From Ovis canadensis (taxonomy: Eukaryota > Chordata > Mammalia > Artiodactyla > Bovidae): a stretch of 64,000 nucleotides of DNA. The translations under genes were made by a program, and so were the position numbers. The stretch lies in the NCBI RefSeq assembly GCF_042477335.2, contig NC_091262.1, positions 75,243,501 to 75,307,500 on the forward strand. The letters run 5' to 3'. Of this stretch, positions 1-10,135 are shown piece by piece (the stretch's first letter is position 1; each line of letters opens with the position of its first letter). Under the pieces are notes generated by a model. It saw only the letters and a program-made list of their open reading frames with translations. It was not told the DNA's origin and ran no database searches.

Positions 1-1230
1 TGGCTCAGCTGATCTTTCCAATGTCACTCATATTTTCTCTTCTCCCCATGGGCTTCACATTCCAGCGATTTCAAATGATTCTTCGCTCTCTTGAACGCCC
101 AGGGGTGCCATATACAGGTGAGCAGGCTGCTCACTGCATAAGGGCTCCCAGCCAAGGGGCAAGTAGAGCAGTGGGTAACCACCCCAGTGCCCACTCGCCA
201 AGCTGTACCCCTTAGACTGAGGAGGCATGCACATGGGTTAAGGGTGCCTTTGTCTGGTTTGCATGAAGGCATTCTGTGTGTTCATTGTGGCAAACGTCCA
301 GTTTCTGGGGATTAACACATGCAGTGCATTCTGCCTGGGTTGCCCTTTCCCTGTTGTTGTGTCCCCATCGAAGTCTGCTCTAATTCCTTAAACTCATCCA
401 CGTCCTCTGGTACCAATTCTAACTTTGTGGGGCTCAGCTCAGTCATTCTTATAAAAGAACTAAATAAGGGCAGTTGCTGACCACGTGGAATGGTGAACTT
501 GAACCTGAAAGCTGGGTCTCACACCACCTCCTTCGCTGGTGCCCAGCCTGGGGCAAAAGTACACCAACTGGACCCGACAAGGCGTCTCCTGAATTTGTGA
601 GACAGAACGGGCCCCAGCAGCTGATAAGTCTATCAGGGAGGGTGCTGCTGGCAATACTGGGAGCTGTCATTGCCACTCTGGTTCGTGGGTGGGGCTGCGG
701 GAGGGTACAACCCACAGAGAGGCTGAGAGCCCGCTCTGATCCTGAGGCTGGCTGGGAAGACTCGCTGTCCACCCCAGACTCCTGCTTACCACCTTCTCTG
801 CCCGCCCACCCACCTCCCAGCTCATGAATGCTTCAGTTTTTCCCTCATCCTGGCTGGGTCATCGCCATGATATTGACAAGGTGGTAGCAGGGAGCACTGA
901 GGACCACTCTCTTCGCGCCTAGCACTGTCTGAGCACTTTCTGAGACCACCTGGGTTGTGCGTGCAGCTCTGTATCAGATGCTCTTGGACATCTCGAAGTA
1001 GGTGTTCTCATACTGACCTCCCGCCCTCCCACCTTAGTAGCAAAGGTCCAAGGCTCTCACGGCCGGCCAGCTCTAGAGCCAGGTGTCACCTGGGAGGTCT
1101 GGCTTCAGTGCCTGCCCTCTGCCTCCAAGACCTGCTGGCTTTCAAGGCCCCTCTCATTGGGCAGTGGGTATGGAACGTTTTCCACCTTCAAAGACCCAAA
1201 GCCAAACCCCTGGGGAAGGTGCTCTAGCCC
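1..1230. other. Unique non-coding spacer
   Basis: I recognise no interspersed repeat, exon or RNA here. Open frames of up to 117 codons overlap each other on both strands and show no protein-like composition. The stretch is moderately GC-rich. Confidence 0.6.
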
Positions 1231-1382
1231 CTGGAGGCAGCCGGTCCGGGTGGAATCCCAGTTCTGCCACTCACCTGCTGAACGCCTGAGGTGAGTTGCT
1301 TAACGTGTCTGTGCTTCAGGCTGCTCAGTGGTAAACTCAGTGCTACAACCTACTGCTATGGTCTTCCTGGGGACTGAATGAA
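1231..1382 (+). repeat. MIR SINE relic
   Basis: The words for 'gaatcccagttctgccactcacctg' and then 'gttgcttaac..tctgtgcttcag' occur in MIR core order. MIR is an ancient tRNA-derived SINE found in all mammals. The copy is heavily diverged and its right end is vague. Confidence 0.75.
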
Positions 1383-1469
1383 TCCCCATGGGTATCCAAG
1401 CATGCGGATACCCAAGACATGTCTCAGGCCGAGGAAATGGGGCTGGGCTTTTGCAACAGCGCTGCTATT

Positions 1470-1557
1470 GCAGAAATCACTTACCTTCTTTGAGCCTCAG
1501 TTTTCCCATCTGCAAAATGGGCATCAGACAATACCTGAATTCACTCCTGACGTTGTT
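1470..1557 (+). repeat. MIR SINE fragment
   Basis: It carries the core block reading 'cacttac..ctttgagcctcag', followed by 'ttttcccatctgcaaaatggg'. This is the second half of MIR in the same orientation as the copy just upstream. The two may be separate insertions or one split copy. Confidence 0.75.
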
Positions 1558-1563
1558 CCATAG

Positions 1564-1785
1564 GGGCTTCCCAGGTGGTGCTAGTGGTAAAGGACCCGCC
1601 TGCCGGTGCAGGAGACAGGAGAGACATGAGTTCAGTCGGTGGGTCGGGAAGATCCTCTGGTGGAGGACATGGAAACCCACTCCAGTGTTCTTGCCTGGAG
1701 AATCCTATGGACAGAAGAGCCTGGTGGGCTGCAGTCCATGGGTTCTCAAAGAGTTGGGCACGACAGAAGTGACTGAAGCATGCAT
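1564..1785 (+). mobile_element. Bov-tA SINE
   Basis: This is a near full-length ruminant tRNA-Glu-derived SINE. The tRNA-like head starts with GGCTTCCCAGGTGG. A Bov-A unit follows ('ccactccagtgttcttgcctggag', 'gcagtccatggg') and ends at the shared BovB 3' motif near 1770. It is the variant with the 'gctagtggtaaag' head. Only a weak 6-bp flank match (GTTCCA) remains as a possible TSD. Confidence 0.95.
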
Positions 1786-2635
1786 CGTTCCAAAGACAGG
1801 TAGAATTCCAGCAATGAAACAGCCCTGTGCTGGGTGTTGGGGATCTGGCCTTGAACTAGGGCCTGCCTACCCCTTGAAGGCTTGGTATGAAGCTCAGGGG
1901 ACCTTAAACCTGCGACCTGTGCACCCAGATGCTGCCCACATAGCTTTAGTGGGGTTATAAACCATGGAGACCTTTAAGTCAGTCCCTTTTCCTGAGCAAA
2001 GGGTCTGAGACTTTCATTGAATTTTCAGGCAGACCCTCATCTAGAAACCCAGGGAGGCCTAAGGTGAAGAGGGGAACTGGGTGAGTCACAGCGAGCCCTG
2101 TGCTTTGGGCGAGCATGACCTTGTGGGCCAGCCAGCCTCTTATCACTGGCACTTGCTTGGACACAGAGCAGGGGTCATGGCCCAACACATGCAGTGGTCC
2201 ATCCTTGGGGCCCGTGACCCCGGCCCGAATACGGGGAGGCTGGCATGGGGGCTTGTGCAGGCTGAGTGCAGTTTGCCCCAGATAACACCCCACACTGTCT
2301 GCCCACAGAAAGAGCTTGGGGGAAAACACATTCCCAAATAAATAATAAATACAGGCAGGAAAAATAATAGAGAAAGCGCTTGCCTGGTCCAGGACTTTTG
2401 ACAGGCCTGCTCTGCCGGCTCTGGGCGCGCTCTGTCTCTCCCAATTACTGCCTCTGCCTCCACGTGTTGCCAGAGCAGCACTAAGTCAACTCCGCGGCTG
2501 CAACTGTTGCTGCTGAGTTCTCAGCATCCATCTGTTGGCTCCTTGCAGCTGCCCTTGGACAAACAGCTGTGGGGACGGTCCTTCCCGGAGACCTCCAACC
2601 CCAGCCTTCCCCATAACCACCCCCACCCTGGTCAC
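1786..2635. other. Unique non-coding spacer
   Basis: I can name no repeat or gene in this block. It includes a local G-rich patch around 2190-2260. Open frames are short and antisense-overlapping. Confidence 0.5.
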
Positions 2636-2769
2636 GGGACTTTCCTGGTGGTCCAGTTGTTAAGACGTCACACATCCAATGCAAGGGGTGTGGGTTCGAT
2701 CCCTGGTCAGGAAACTAAGATCCCACATGCGTGGAGTGCAGCCAAAAAACTGAAAAAAAAAAAAAAAAT
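2636..2769 (+). mobile_element. CHR-type tRNA-derived SINE (short form)
   Basis: The head GGGACTTTCCTGGTGGTCC and a B-box-like GGTTCGATCCC are followed by 'ggtcaggaaactaagatcccacatg' and a pure A tail of about 16 nt (2754-2768). This matches the CHR-2-like SINE group of ruminants and whales, not the Bov-tA group, because no Bov-A unit follows. Confidence 0.85.
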
Positions 2770-2772
2770 CGC

Positions 2773-2975
2773 GGACTTCCCTGGTGGTTCAGATGGTAAA
2801 GACTCTGCCTGCAATCCAGGAGACCCAGTTTTGATCCCTCGGTTGGGATGATCCCCTGGAGAAGGAAATGGCAACCCACTCCAGTATTCTTGCCTGGAGA
2901 ATTCCATGGACAGAGGAGCCTGACGGGCTACAGTCCATGGGGTCACAAACAGTTGGACACAACTGAGCAACTAAT
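2773..2975 (+). mobile_element. Bov-tA SINE
   Basis: A full head (GGACTTCCCTGGTGG) and Bov-A unit end at 'ggacacaactgagcaactaa'. It starts four bases after the A tail of the upstream CHR SINE, so it probably inserted at or beside that tail. It is followed directly by a CA microsatellite seeded from its 3' end. Confidence 0.95.
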
Positions 2976-2999
2976 GCACACACACACACACACACACAC
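2976..2999 (+). repeat. (CA)n microsatellite at a SINE tail
   Basis: About 12 uninterrupted CA units adjoin the 3' end of the Bov-tA SINE, a usual place for ruminant microsatellites to arise. Confidence 0.95.
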
Positions 3000-3019
3000 C
3001 CTGATCACAGGGCCAGGGG

Positions 3020-3215
3020 GAGGGGTGGATCGGGGCTTTAGTACCAGCCCTCCAGGTTCAAATCGTTGCCCTGCTTCCTCTGTTAGCTCAGCAGGCCCTT
3101 CAAGCTTGCTAAGCCTCGGTTTTCCCTCTGCACAGTGGGAAGGGTGATGGAGCTGACCCTGGGCAGTACTGAGGAAATTCAGTGCCTGATGCCTGTAAAA
3201 TGCTCCGTCCTTGTG
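3020..3215 (+). repeat. MIR SINE relic
   Basis: The order 'ccaggttcaaatc..ttgccctgcttcc', 'aagcttgctaagcctcggttttcc' and 'cacagtgggaagggtgatgg' follows the MIR consensus, with many substitutions. Confidence 0.65.
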
Positions 3216-3766
3216 AGCGTCAAGCAAAGCTGGTGATCGGTGTTATTCTGTGATTGGGTCGGGAAGGACAGGGTGATTATTCCCTTTGCATTGAGAGCGA
3301 TATACAGGAGCGGGGTTGGGGCCAGGTTCCAGGAGGCTGAGCTCTCGGTGGGTTTGGCTGAGCCACTGCCCTCAGCAGACCTCAGTTTGCTTATCAGCTC
3401 AGTGAGCAGCTTGCTTTGCTGGAAGATTTCCCATTGTCGACTCCAAGGATGCCTAGGGAGGTGTTGGTGTGAGAGCACACTGCTGGGTTTGGGGTCGGGG
3501 CACACTTGCCCCAGAGATGGGGACAGGTTGCTGAAAGGACAGAATCCAGACCACCAGGCTCCTGCCACCTCTCCTGACCCCTTCCTCTCTGCATGCTCTG
3601 TCTTGCCTCATGGCCTCTATCCAGCCATCCGCATCTCAACATCCCTCCACGGACCTCAATGCCTTGGTCAGACTGCACCTCCCCCAGGAAGCTTGTGTGA
3701 GCCAAGGTCCAACCAGAAGATGCAGCCACATAAGTTGTTCCGAGAGAGCAAATTTAAAGACGTGTT
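3216..3766. other. Unique non-coding spacer
   Basis: I name no repeat here. A 181-codon frame runs through the block into the CTG tract of the neighbouring BOV-A2. It lacks any recognisable domain and is judged accidental. Confidence 0.5.
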
Positions 3767-3975
3767 CTGCTGCTGCTGCTGCTAAGTCACGTCAGTCATG
3801 TCTGAGGAGCTCCCATCCCTGGGATTCTCCAGGCAAGAATACTGGAGTGGGTTGCCATTTCCTTCTCCAGTGCATGAAAATGAAAAGTGAAGTTGCTCAG
3901 TCATGTCCAACTTCGAGACCCCATGGACTGTAGCTCACCAGGCTCCTCCGTCCATAGGATTTTTGAGTGGGATGC
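3767..3975 (-). mobile_element. BOV-A2 SINE (dimer of Bov-A units), damaged
   Basis: On the plus strand it opens with a (CTG)n tract at 3767-3783, the complement of the (CAG)n tail of BOV-A2. Two Bov-A units follow, joined by the linker 'gcatgaaaatgaaaagtgaag'. Several internal deletions are present relative to better copies at 18763 and 60372. Confidence 0.92.
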
Positions 3976-4421
3976 TACTCCACACCTATTAGCATTGCTG
4001 TGATCAGAAAAACAGAGAACAAGTGTTTGCAAAGATGTAGGGGAATTGGAACCCTGTGCATTGCTGGTAGGGATGTAATTGGTACAATCCATACAGAAAA
4101 TGTTATGTGTTTCCTCAAACAATTAAACAGAATTATCACATGATCAAGCCGTTCCACTTGAAGGTATATACTCCAAAGAAAGCAGAGACTTGAACAAATA
4201 TTTGTTCCCCCATATTCGTGCCTGCATGCTTACTTGCTCAGTCATGTCCTACTCATAGCAGCATTATTTAAAATAGCCAAAAGGTGGAAGCAACTTGTGT
4301 CCATCAGTGGGTTAAAGGATAAATAAAATACGATCTATACATGCAATGGAATATTAGTTGGGTTTAAAAAAGAAGGACGTTCTGATACGTACTTCAACAT
4401 AGACGAACCCTGAAGACATTG
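3976..4421 (+). mobile_element. L1 3'-end relic
   Basis: The sequence follows the L1 ORF2 3' region in order: 'gatgtaggggaattggaaccctgtgcattgctgg', then 'aattaaacagaattatcacatgatc', 'agcagcattatttaaaatagcc', 'catgcaatggaatatta' and 'aaaaaagaagga'. It is split near 4219-4253 by about 35 bp of Bov-A sequence. A Bov-A unit abuts it on each side. Confidence 0.85.
4219..4253 (-). mobile_element. Short Bov-A fragment inside L1
   Basis: The words 'gcatgcttacttgctcagtcatgtcctactc' break the L1 text and match the 3' end of a Bov-A unit. It may be an extreme 5'-truncated SINE insertion. Confidence 0.55.
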
Positions 4422-4548
4422 TTGTTCGGTCACTAAGTCGTGTCCAACTCTTAGCAGACCCCATGGACTGTAGCCCCCCGAGGCTCCTCTCTCTGTGGGG
4501 TTTTCCAGGCAGGAATACTGGAGTGAGTTTCTCTGCCCTCCTCCAGGG
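4422..4548 (-). mobile_element. Bov-A monomer
   Basis: A single Bov-A unit begins (plus strand) with 'gttgttcggtcactaagtcgtgtcc' and ends with 'gagtgagtttctctgccctcctccag'. No tRNA head is present, so it is a 5'-truncated SINE or a BovB tail. Confidence 0.9.
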
Positions 4549-4629
4549 GATAAGCTGGGACTGGGTCTAATTTTTTAGCTCAACAAAAATACGAATTATC
4601 TATCACATGCTTGTCCCCGAGATGAGGTT

Positions 4630-4795
4630 TTTCAACTCTTGCCCCATTGTGCAGTGGAGGATACAGTGCTCAGAGCCCACAGTGATTCGCTCCAGGTCAC
4701 ACAGCTTTGGAAAAGTTTGGAAGGAATCGCGGGTCTGTCTCTCTGGTTCCTTGTAACCCCCGCCGTGTCCCACCAGAGCTCAGGTCCAACTCACC
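4630..4795 (-). repeat. MIR SINE relic
   Basis: On the plus strand it reads 'ccccattgtgcagtggagg', 'cagtgctcagagccca' and 'gctccaggtcacacagc', the reverse MIR core. Confidence 0.65.
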
Positions 4796-5429
4796 TGTTG
4801 GTTATACATCAGACAGAGGATGGACGAAGGTGGGGATGATGTAGGTCGCCTGTCTGTCTTCCACTTGGGAGGGAGGGTGACGATTCCAGGAGCTTCCCCT
4901 CACAGGTGGGTCTGAGTGGTGAAGGCCGAGATCCCCTATCTTCTTTCCACTACGATCCGCTTATAAGGCCCCAATGAGAATTCATCTCAGGGAAGAGGGG
5001 AGACTGTGAGAGAAGCTGCTCTGAGTTCTGCATCAAAACACTGATGTCAGAGGCACAGCTTCCGAGCTGCAAAGGTTTTTCCTTTTTGTGTGAAGTCTAA
5101 GGCAGGAGATACACAAGCCTGTCCTGCAGAGGGTGCTGGACTCCCAAGGGGTTTGCATGGAAACTGGAGGGAAGTAGAGAGAGAGGCAGTGAGTGAGAGA
5201 GAGAGAAGGAGAGAGAGGGAGGTGGAAAGGAAGAGAGAAAGGCGAGCGCCGTTGAACATAAAAATGACAGATGCCTGGTGTAAAGGGTGACAATTTGCCT
5301 ACCCAGTGAAATGGTCCTGTCGAGACGTCAGGGTACTTGGGGGCTTGAATTCAGAGAGGAGGTATTAGAAATTGCAGGCAGCCGGGAGCCCCTCGGTGGC
5401 CTCCGAGCTCCAGAAGTGATGTTTTGTAA
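4796..5429. other. Unique spacer before candidate enhancer
   Basis: No gene or named repeat is seen apart from the purine tract within it. The right part grades into the repeat-free block that follows. Confidence 0.5.
5170..5246 (+). repeat. GA-rich low-complexity tract
   Basis: An almost pure purine run built of GAGA and GAAGG units on the plus strand. Confidence 0.9.
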
Positions 5430-5889
5430 TTTTGCCTTATGATCTGTGAGGGTTTATCATGGCGCTAATCGGCCTAATGATGACGGGAACTCAGTCATTC
5501 CCACTTAGATGCCAGGTTTTAAGTAATAATAGGCGCTCAGCAGGCCCCTCGGCGGTGCGCTGGGAGGACCGCGGGCGATGGGCCCTCTGTGAGCTTCTGG
5601 TAAATGAGCTGGGCTCCTGCCGGGGTTCCGCAGCACTTCGGGGCTGCAGACAGTCCCGCACAGACCCCTTCCCACCGCCTCTGCCTCCTGGTCCCCAACC
5701 CGCAGATAGGACCGCCTCTCCAGGTCCACCCATCCTCGGGCCGCTGCCCACTCTCGTTCCCGGGAGCTGCCACCCTTCATGGGAAAATTTACAACCCGTG
5801 TTTATGATCATGCCCTTGTTCCCATGGACACCCGCGAATGGCACAACCAAGATTAATGGAGAACCGCCGAGACCAGTCCTAAAAGATGG

Positions 5890-5901
5890 GCCCTCTAGTG
5901 G
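5890..5901 (-). promoter_or_regulatory. CTCF-like core motif
   Basis: The minus strand reads CCACTAGAGGGC, which fits the known CTCF core CCASYAGRKGGC at every position. Occupancy is an inference only. Confidence 0.4.
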
Positions 5902-5931
5902 ATTCTGGTCTGCCGCGCGTCATCCATTAGC

Positions 5932-5947
5932 GCCCCGCGCGCGGGGC
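5932..5947. repeat. 16-bp GC palindrome
   Basis: GCCCCGCGCGCGGGGC is perfectly self-complementary and contains four CpG steps. It lies 31 bp right of the CTCF-like core inside the CpG-rich part of the block. Confidence 0.9.
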
Positions 5948-6688
5948 CCTCATCACGGCGGCATCATCGAGACCCGTGCAAGATGGCATTTCCACCGCAC
6001 ATCAACAGATCATTTCACCACTGCTCAAGGCGTCGTAAATTGGACTTATAGCTCAGCTGCTGGCATAAATAAGTCCCTTTGATAGTTAGTGGAAGACGTT
6101 ATGACACTCCAGGGTACAGGAGGGGACATTGGCACTGTCATTTTTTTTCTCCAGCCCTGGCACCCTGGTGCCTGTGATCTTTCTGAAGATTCAGGGCACG
6201 CGCTCTTCATTACGGCTTGGGCACCAGGGACTTGTTTTTTTTGCAAGATTAATGAGCGCCACGGAAATTCTCCAGCGCATCTCGATAATTAAGTCTTTGT
6301 TTATCAAAAAACAAGTTATATTAGGAGCAGAAAATTCGCAGTAATTATTCATAATTCTAACAATTCAAGTATAGCTACCTCATTTGCCTGGGTAATTCTG
6401 CTTTTTAATTTCTTGCATATATTTGCATATTAATTTTGCCCGCCGGCTGCAGCAGGCTTGACAGTTTGCTACTATGTGATGGTTTTCACAGGGGTGCGAC
6501 TCAGTTGGGTGGCATTTCGACTGGGTGCAATGATAAATTATGAATTTTCTAATTTGCTGCATAATGAAGTAACCCCTTCCAACCCAATTAAAAAGAATCA
6601 CCAGGATCCATACTTTTTAAAAAAATTTTGGTAAGTATGTATTTTCCAGGTATTTTGTCTCTTTTTTTCCAGCTGTTTACAAACAAGG

Positions 6689-6737
6689 TATATATATATA
6701 TCTATATATCTATATATATATATATATATATATATAT
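6689..6737. repeat. (TA)n microsatellite
   Basis: About 49 bp of TA units with two TCTA interruptions. Confidence 0.95.
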
Positions 6738-8171
6738 TTTTCCCTTTGAAAGGAAAAAAAAACCCCAAACCATCAGTGGTTGCATTTGCAGCCTTCCTGG
6801 ATGCTGGTGACTTTCTATGCGTCAGAGGTGACACAGAGCAGGGCTTCTCCAAAAGGCATTTAGGCCTGTGGTTGGGCCACTCCTCAGCCTGCCTGGCTAG
6901 CACAGGCGTCTAGTCCAACCGATGAATTTCTGTTGCATTTGGGTGGCAGTTATGTACACCATGCATGCTGAACTGTGGTGGGCTGGCGTCCACGGTCAAG
7001 TTAGAGAGACGCACAGGTTCCGAGGATGGACAGCCGCGGCTGGTGAGGGCGTTGCATTGTACACACCAGGCCTGCTGAGCTGAGCAGAGGGTCAAGCTGC
7101 AGGCAAATGACTTCCTGCCTTTCCAGATGGTCTGGTGTAACTCAGATAATATCTTCTAATGATATAAGAAAATTTTTTTCTTTGTACAATCTTGTTGCAA
7201 TTTTCATGCAAAACCAGTCCTGCAAGTGGCCAGATTTTTGCCCAGCTTAGCTTTGCGGGGAACACTCCTTAGTGTGGGGCTGTGTAGCTGGAACAGGGGC
7301 AGGGGTGACCTGTGTGCAGCCTTCTGGCCGGCAGGAACATCCTCCTCACAGAGCAGATGCAAACGGAGCTGTTCCTGTGAGTTCAGGCCCAGGACTCACC
7401 GTCAAGCACGTTATCAGATGCAGGTCTGATTCTGGGGAAGTGAATCACCCCAAAATGGAGGATGCAAATTCAGTAAGTCCCATACCAGGCACAGACACTT
7501 GGAGCTTTTGGAGTAGCAGGAAACACCAAGACCAGCTTGTACAGCTTCTGTTGGGTCCCTTTGTACTATATCCCCATGGAGAAATGTCCAGACTTCTTTT
7601 GCATACCTCCAGTGATGGGGGACTTACTGCTGTCCTGTGTGATCCTGTCTGTCTTGAGACAATTCTGTTTGTTAGAAATCGCTTTCAAATATGCCTCCTT
7701 TAACTTCTCCCCACTGATTCTGTTTGCTTCCCAAGGGGCTGCATAGTGCACACCGACTTTTCCTTTCTCATCTGATGTTACACTCCATCTCTTGCTTTTC
7801 GGAGGTTTATATACTTTTCTTTTTAGCCAGACTGTGCTGTCCTTGAGGGCACACATTGGCTTACACTTCTAAATGACCTCATGCCATGTGGAGGGCTGAT
7901 GTCACAGTAGGGGCTAAAATTGCCTGGTTATTATTTAAGCACGTACATACATTTATTGTGAAAGTGAATCCAGAAAATTCAATAGGACAGTGGGAACAGG
8001 TAGTGTTAGGGCACAGCCTCACAGAATGGAGCCAGGGTTAGCCATGAACAGAGCAGCCCCGTTCTTAGAGGTTCCAGAAGGACAATGTGAATGGAGACCT
8101 CTTTTATGCTGTCCTCTCTTGTTCTCTGGAGGTTTGCAGTGTCTATCTTTTTAGCCAGACTATGAATTCAT
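6738..8171. other. Unique non-coding spacer
   Basis: I recognise no named repeat or gene. A roughly 45-bp sequence near 7790-7836 recurs in diverged form near 8114-8165, both ending 'ctttttagccagact'. Frames reach 143 codons but resemble nothing known. Confidence 0.5.
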
Positions 8172-8380
8172 GGGACTTCCCTGGTGGCTCAGCATTAAAA
8201 TAATCTTCCTGCAATGAAGGAGACTTGGGTTGGATCCCTGGGTTGGGAAGATGTCCTGGAGAAGGAAATGGCAACCCAATCCAGTATTCTTGCCAGGGAA
8301 ATCCCATGGACGGAGGAACCTGGTGGGCTACAGTCGATGGGGTCATAAAGAGTGGGACATGACTGAGGCAACCAAACCAC
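8172..8380 (+). mobile_element. Bov-tA SINE
   Basis: The full element has head GGGACTTCCCTGGTGGCTC, a diverged tRNA-like body, and a Bov-A unit ending 'gggacatgactgaggcaacc'. Confidence 0.95.
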
Positions 8381-8402
8381 CGCCATGAACTCGTTAAGGT
8401 CT

Positions 8403-8527
8403 AAGTTGTTGAGTCACTAAGTCAAATCTGACTCTTTGCCACCCCATGGACTGTAGCCCACCAGCCTCCTCTGTCCATGGGATTCTCTAGGCAAGAATAC
8501 TGGAGTGGCTTGACATTTCCTTCTCCA
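8403..8527 (-). mobile_element. Bov-A monomer
   Basis: A headless Bov-A unit reads 'agttgttgagtcactaagtc' to 'ggcttgacatttccttctcc' on the plus strand. It lies 22 bp from an inverted Bov-tA at 8172-8380, so the two could pair as a hairpin in a transcript. Confidence 0.92.
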
Positions 8528-8606
8528 CATTAAGGTCTAAACCACATCCTTAATATTCAGGTTTAAAAACCTGAATGAACGTTTCAGCCTGCTTTAATAC
8601 ATTACT

Positions 8607-8825
8607 ATTGTTTTCTAGTCGCTCAGTTGTGTCTCACTCTTTGCAACCCCGTGGATTGTAGCCTGTCTGGCTCCTTTGTCCATGGAATTCTCTAGGCAAG
8701 AATACTGGAGTGGGTAGACATTTTCTTCAGCAGGGTATCTTCCCTACCCAGGGATTGAACCTGTGTCTCCTACATCTTCTGCATCAGCAGGCAGATTCTT
8801 TACCACTGAGTCACCTGGGAAGCCC
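8607..8825 (-). mobile_element. Bov-tA SINE
   Basis: A full element in reverse, ending at 'gtcacctgggaagccc'. Flanks TACATTACTATT and TACACTGCTATT could be a decayed TSD with two mismatches. Confidence 0.95.
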
Positions 8826-8932
8826 AACTCAGTACACTGCTATTAGCAAAGTCAAGCTTCAAGCCAGCTACAGGCTACACAGTTTTCATCTATTCTGGTC
8901 TTTTTTTTTTTTCTTACCTATAAGATGATTCC

Positions 8933-9897
8933 GTTCAGTTCAGTCGCTCAGTCTTGTCTGACTCTTTGTGACTCCATGAATCACAGCACACCAGGCCTTC
9001 CTGTCCATCACCAACTCCTGTAGTTCACCCAAACTCATGTGCATTGAGTCAGTGACACCATACAGCCATCTCATCCTCTGTCTTCCCCTTTTCCTCCTGC
9101 CCCCAATCCCTCCCAGCATCATGGTCTTTTCCAATGAGTCAACTCTTCGCATGAGGTGGCCAAAGTATTGGAGTTTCAGCCTCAGCATCAGGCCTTCCAA
9201 TGAACACCCAGGACTGATCTCCTTTAGAATGGACTGGTTGGATCTCCTTGCAGTCCAAGGGACTCTCAAGAGTCTTCTCCTAAACCACAGTTCAAAAGCA
9301 TCAATTCTTTGGTGCTCAGCCTTCTTCACAGTCCAACTCTCACATCCATACATGACCACTGGAAAAACCATAGCCTTGACTAGACGGACCTTAGTCAGCA
9401 AAGTAATGTCTCTGCTTTTTAATATGCTGTCTAGGTTGGTTATAACTTTCCTTCCAAGGAGTAAGCGTCTTTTAATTTCATGGCTGCAATCACCATCTGC
9501 AGTGATTTTGGAGCCCAAAAAAACAAAGTCTGACACTGTTTCCACTGTTTCCCCATCTATTTCCCCTGAAGTGATGGGACCAGATGCCATGATCTTCGTT
9601 TTCTGAATGTTGAGCTTTAAGCCAACTTTTTCACTCTCCTCTTTCACTTTCATCAAGAGGCTCTTTAGTTCCTCTTCACTTGCTGCCATAAGGGCGGTGT
9701 CATCTGCATATCTGAGGTTATTGATATTTCTCCTGGCAATCTTGATTCCAGCTTGTGCTTCTTCCAGCCCAGCATTTCTCATGGTGTACTCTGCATAGAA
9801 GTTAAATAAGCAGGGTGACAATATCCAGCCTTGACGTACTTCTTTTCCTATTTGGAACCAGTCTGTTGTTCCATGTCCAGTTCTAACTGTTGCTTTT
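8933..9897 (-). mobile_element. BovB (RTE) LINE, 5'-truncated
   Basis: The 3' end of BovB lies at the left, with the repeated GTTCAGTTCAGTCGCTCAG motif shared by Bov-A SINEs. The C-terminal half of the RT follows, up to a sharp loss of homology near 9897. The 5' truncation is the usual result of target-primed reverse transcription. I find no convincing TSD. Confidence 0.97.
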
Positions 9898-9932
9898 AAG
9901 TCTAAGTGTGACCTAAATATCGAGTGGGACAT
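8940..9932 (-). pseudogene. BovB reverse transcriptase C-terminal remnant, open frame
   Basis: The frame stays open for 330 codons to the natural BovB stop (TKSQTRLSD). About the first 13 residues come from flanking DNA, and BovB homology starts at ATVRTGHG. The RT catalytic motif reads YADDTALMA with both aspartates kept. One visible change is QGWILSP where other copies here have QGCILSP. The N-terminal RT fingers and the endonuclease domain are missing, so it cannot act alone. The lack of stops suggests a fairly young insertion. Confidence 0.9.
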
Positions 9933-10017
9933 ACTTGGACTAAGAATTTTTTTGCCATTGCTTACCTGAAGTTTAAACAGAACTTAGCATCCTGTATTGT
10001 TATTTGCTAAATCTGGG

Positions 10018-10135
10018 ATCTCTAAATTAAGGTCCAGAGAGTGTTGATCACTTACCCAAAGTCCCATAGCTAGTGAGTGGCTTTGGAATCTGTATTTTTA
10101 ATTCTCTCTGCTATGGTGCTTCTGTAAATTCACTA
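10018..10135 (-). repeat. MIR SINE relic
   Basis: On the plus strand it reads 'aaggtccagagagtgttgatcacttacccaaagtcccatagctagtgagtgg', the reverse MIR core. Confidence 0.75.

Larger units (their letters stand above)
5430..6600. promoter_or_regulatory. Candidate conserved non-coding regulatory block
   Basis: About 1.17 kb contains no interspersed repeat, in a window where repeats occur every few hundred bases. The left part (about 5525-5985) is dense in CpG, including a 16-bp all-GC palindrome and a CTCF-like core. The right part (about 6000-6600) is AT-rich. It holds a CCCTTTGAT word near 6076 (TCF/LEF-like), TGTTTATC near 6298 (Forkhead-like), an ATTTGCAT octamer at 6421-6428 followed by TTAAT, and many TAAT or ATTA cores. 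This composition is typical of developmental enhancers, but conservation cannot be measured here. A 207-codon frame across it has no recognisable domain and I do not call it a gene. Confidence 0.45.

Noticed and set aside
1388..1960. 190-codon frame
   Set aside because: Its middle part is translated Bov-tA (the PTPVFLPGESYGQKS type text recurs at every Bov-tA in the window).
2976..2999. CRISPR-like or regulatory array
   Set aside because: It is a plain CA microsatellite at a SINE tail. No spaced direct repeats of CRISPR type occur in the window.
3240..3785. 181-codon open frame ending in poly-Cys
   Set aside because: The Cys run is the CTG tract of a BOV-A2 SINE. The rest resembles no protein.
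5459..6082. 207-codon plus-strand open frame in the CpG-rich block
   Set aside because: It has no recognisable domain, biased Pro/Arg/Gly content from GC-rich DNA, and overlaps 119- and 91-codon antisense frames. Base composition explains it better than coding.
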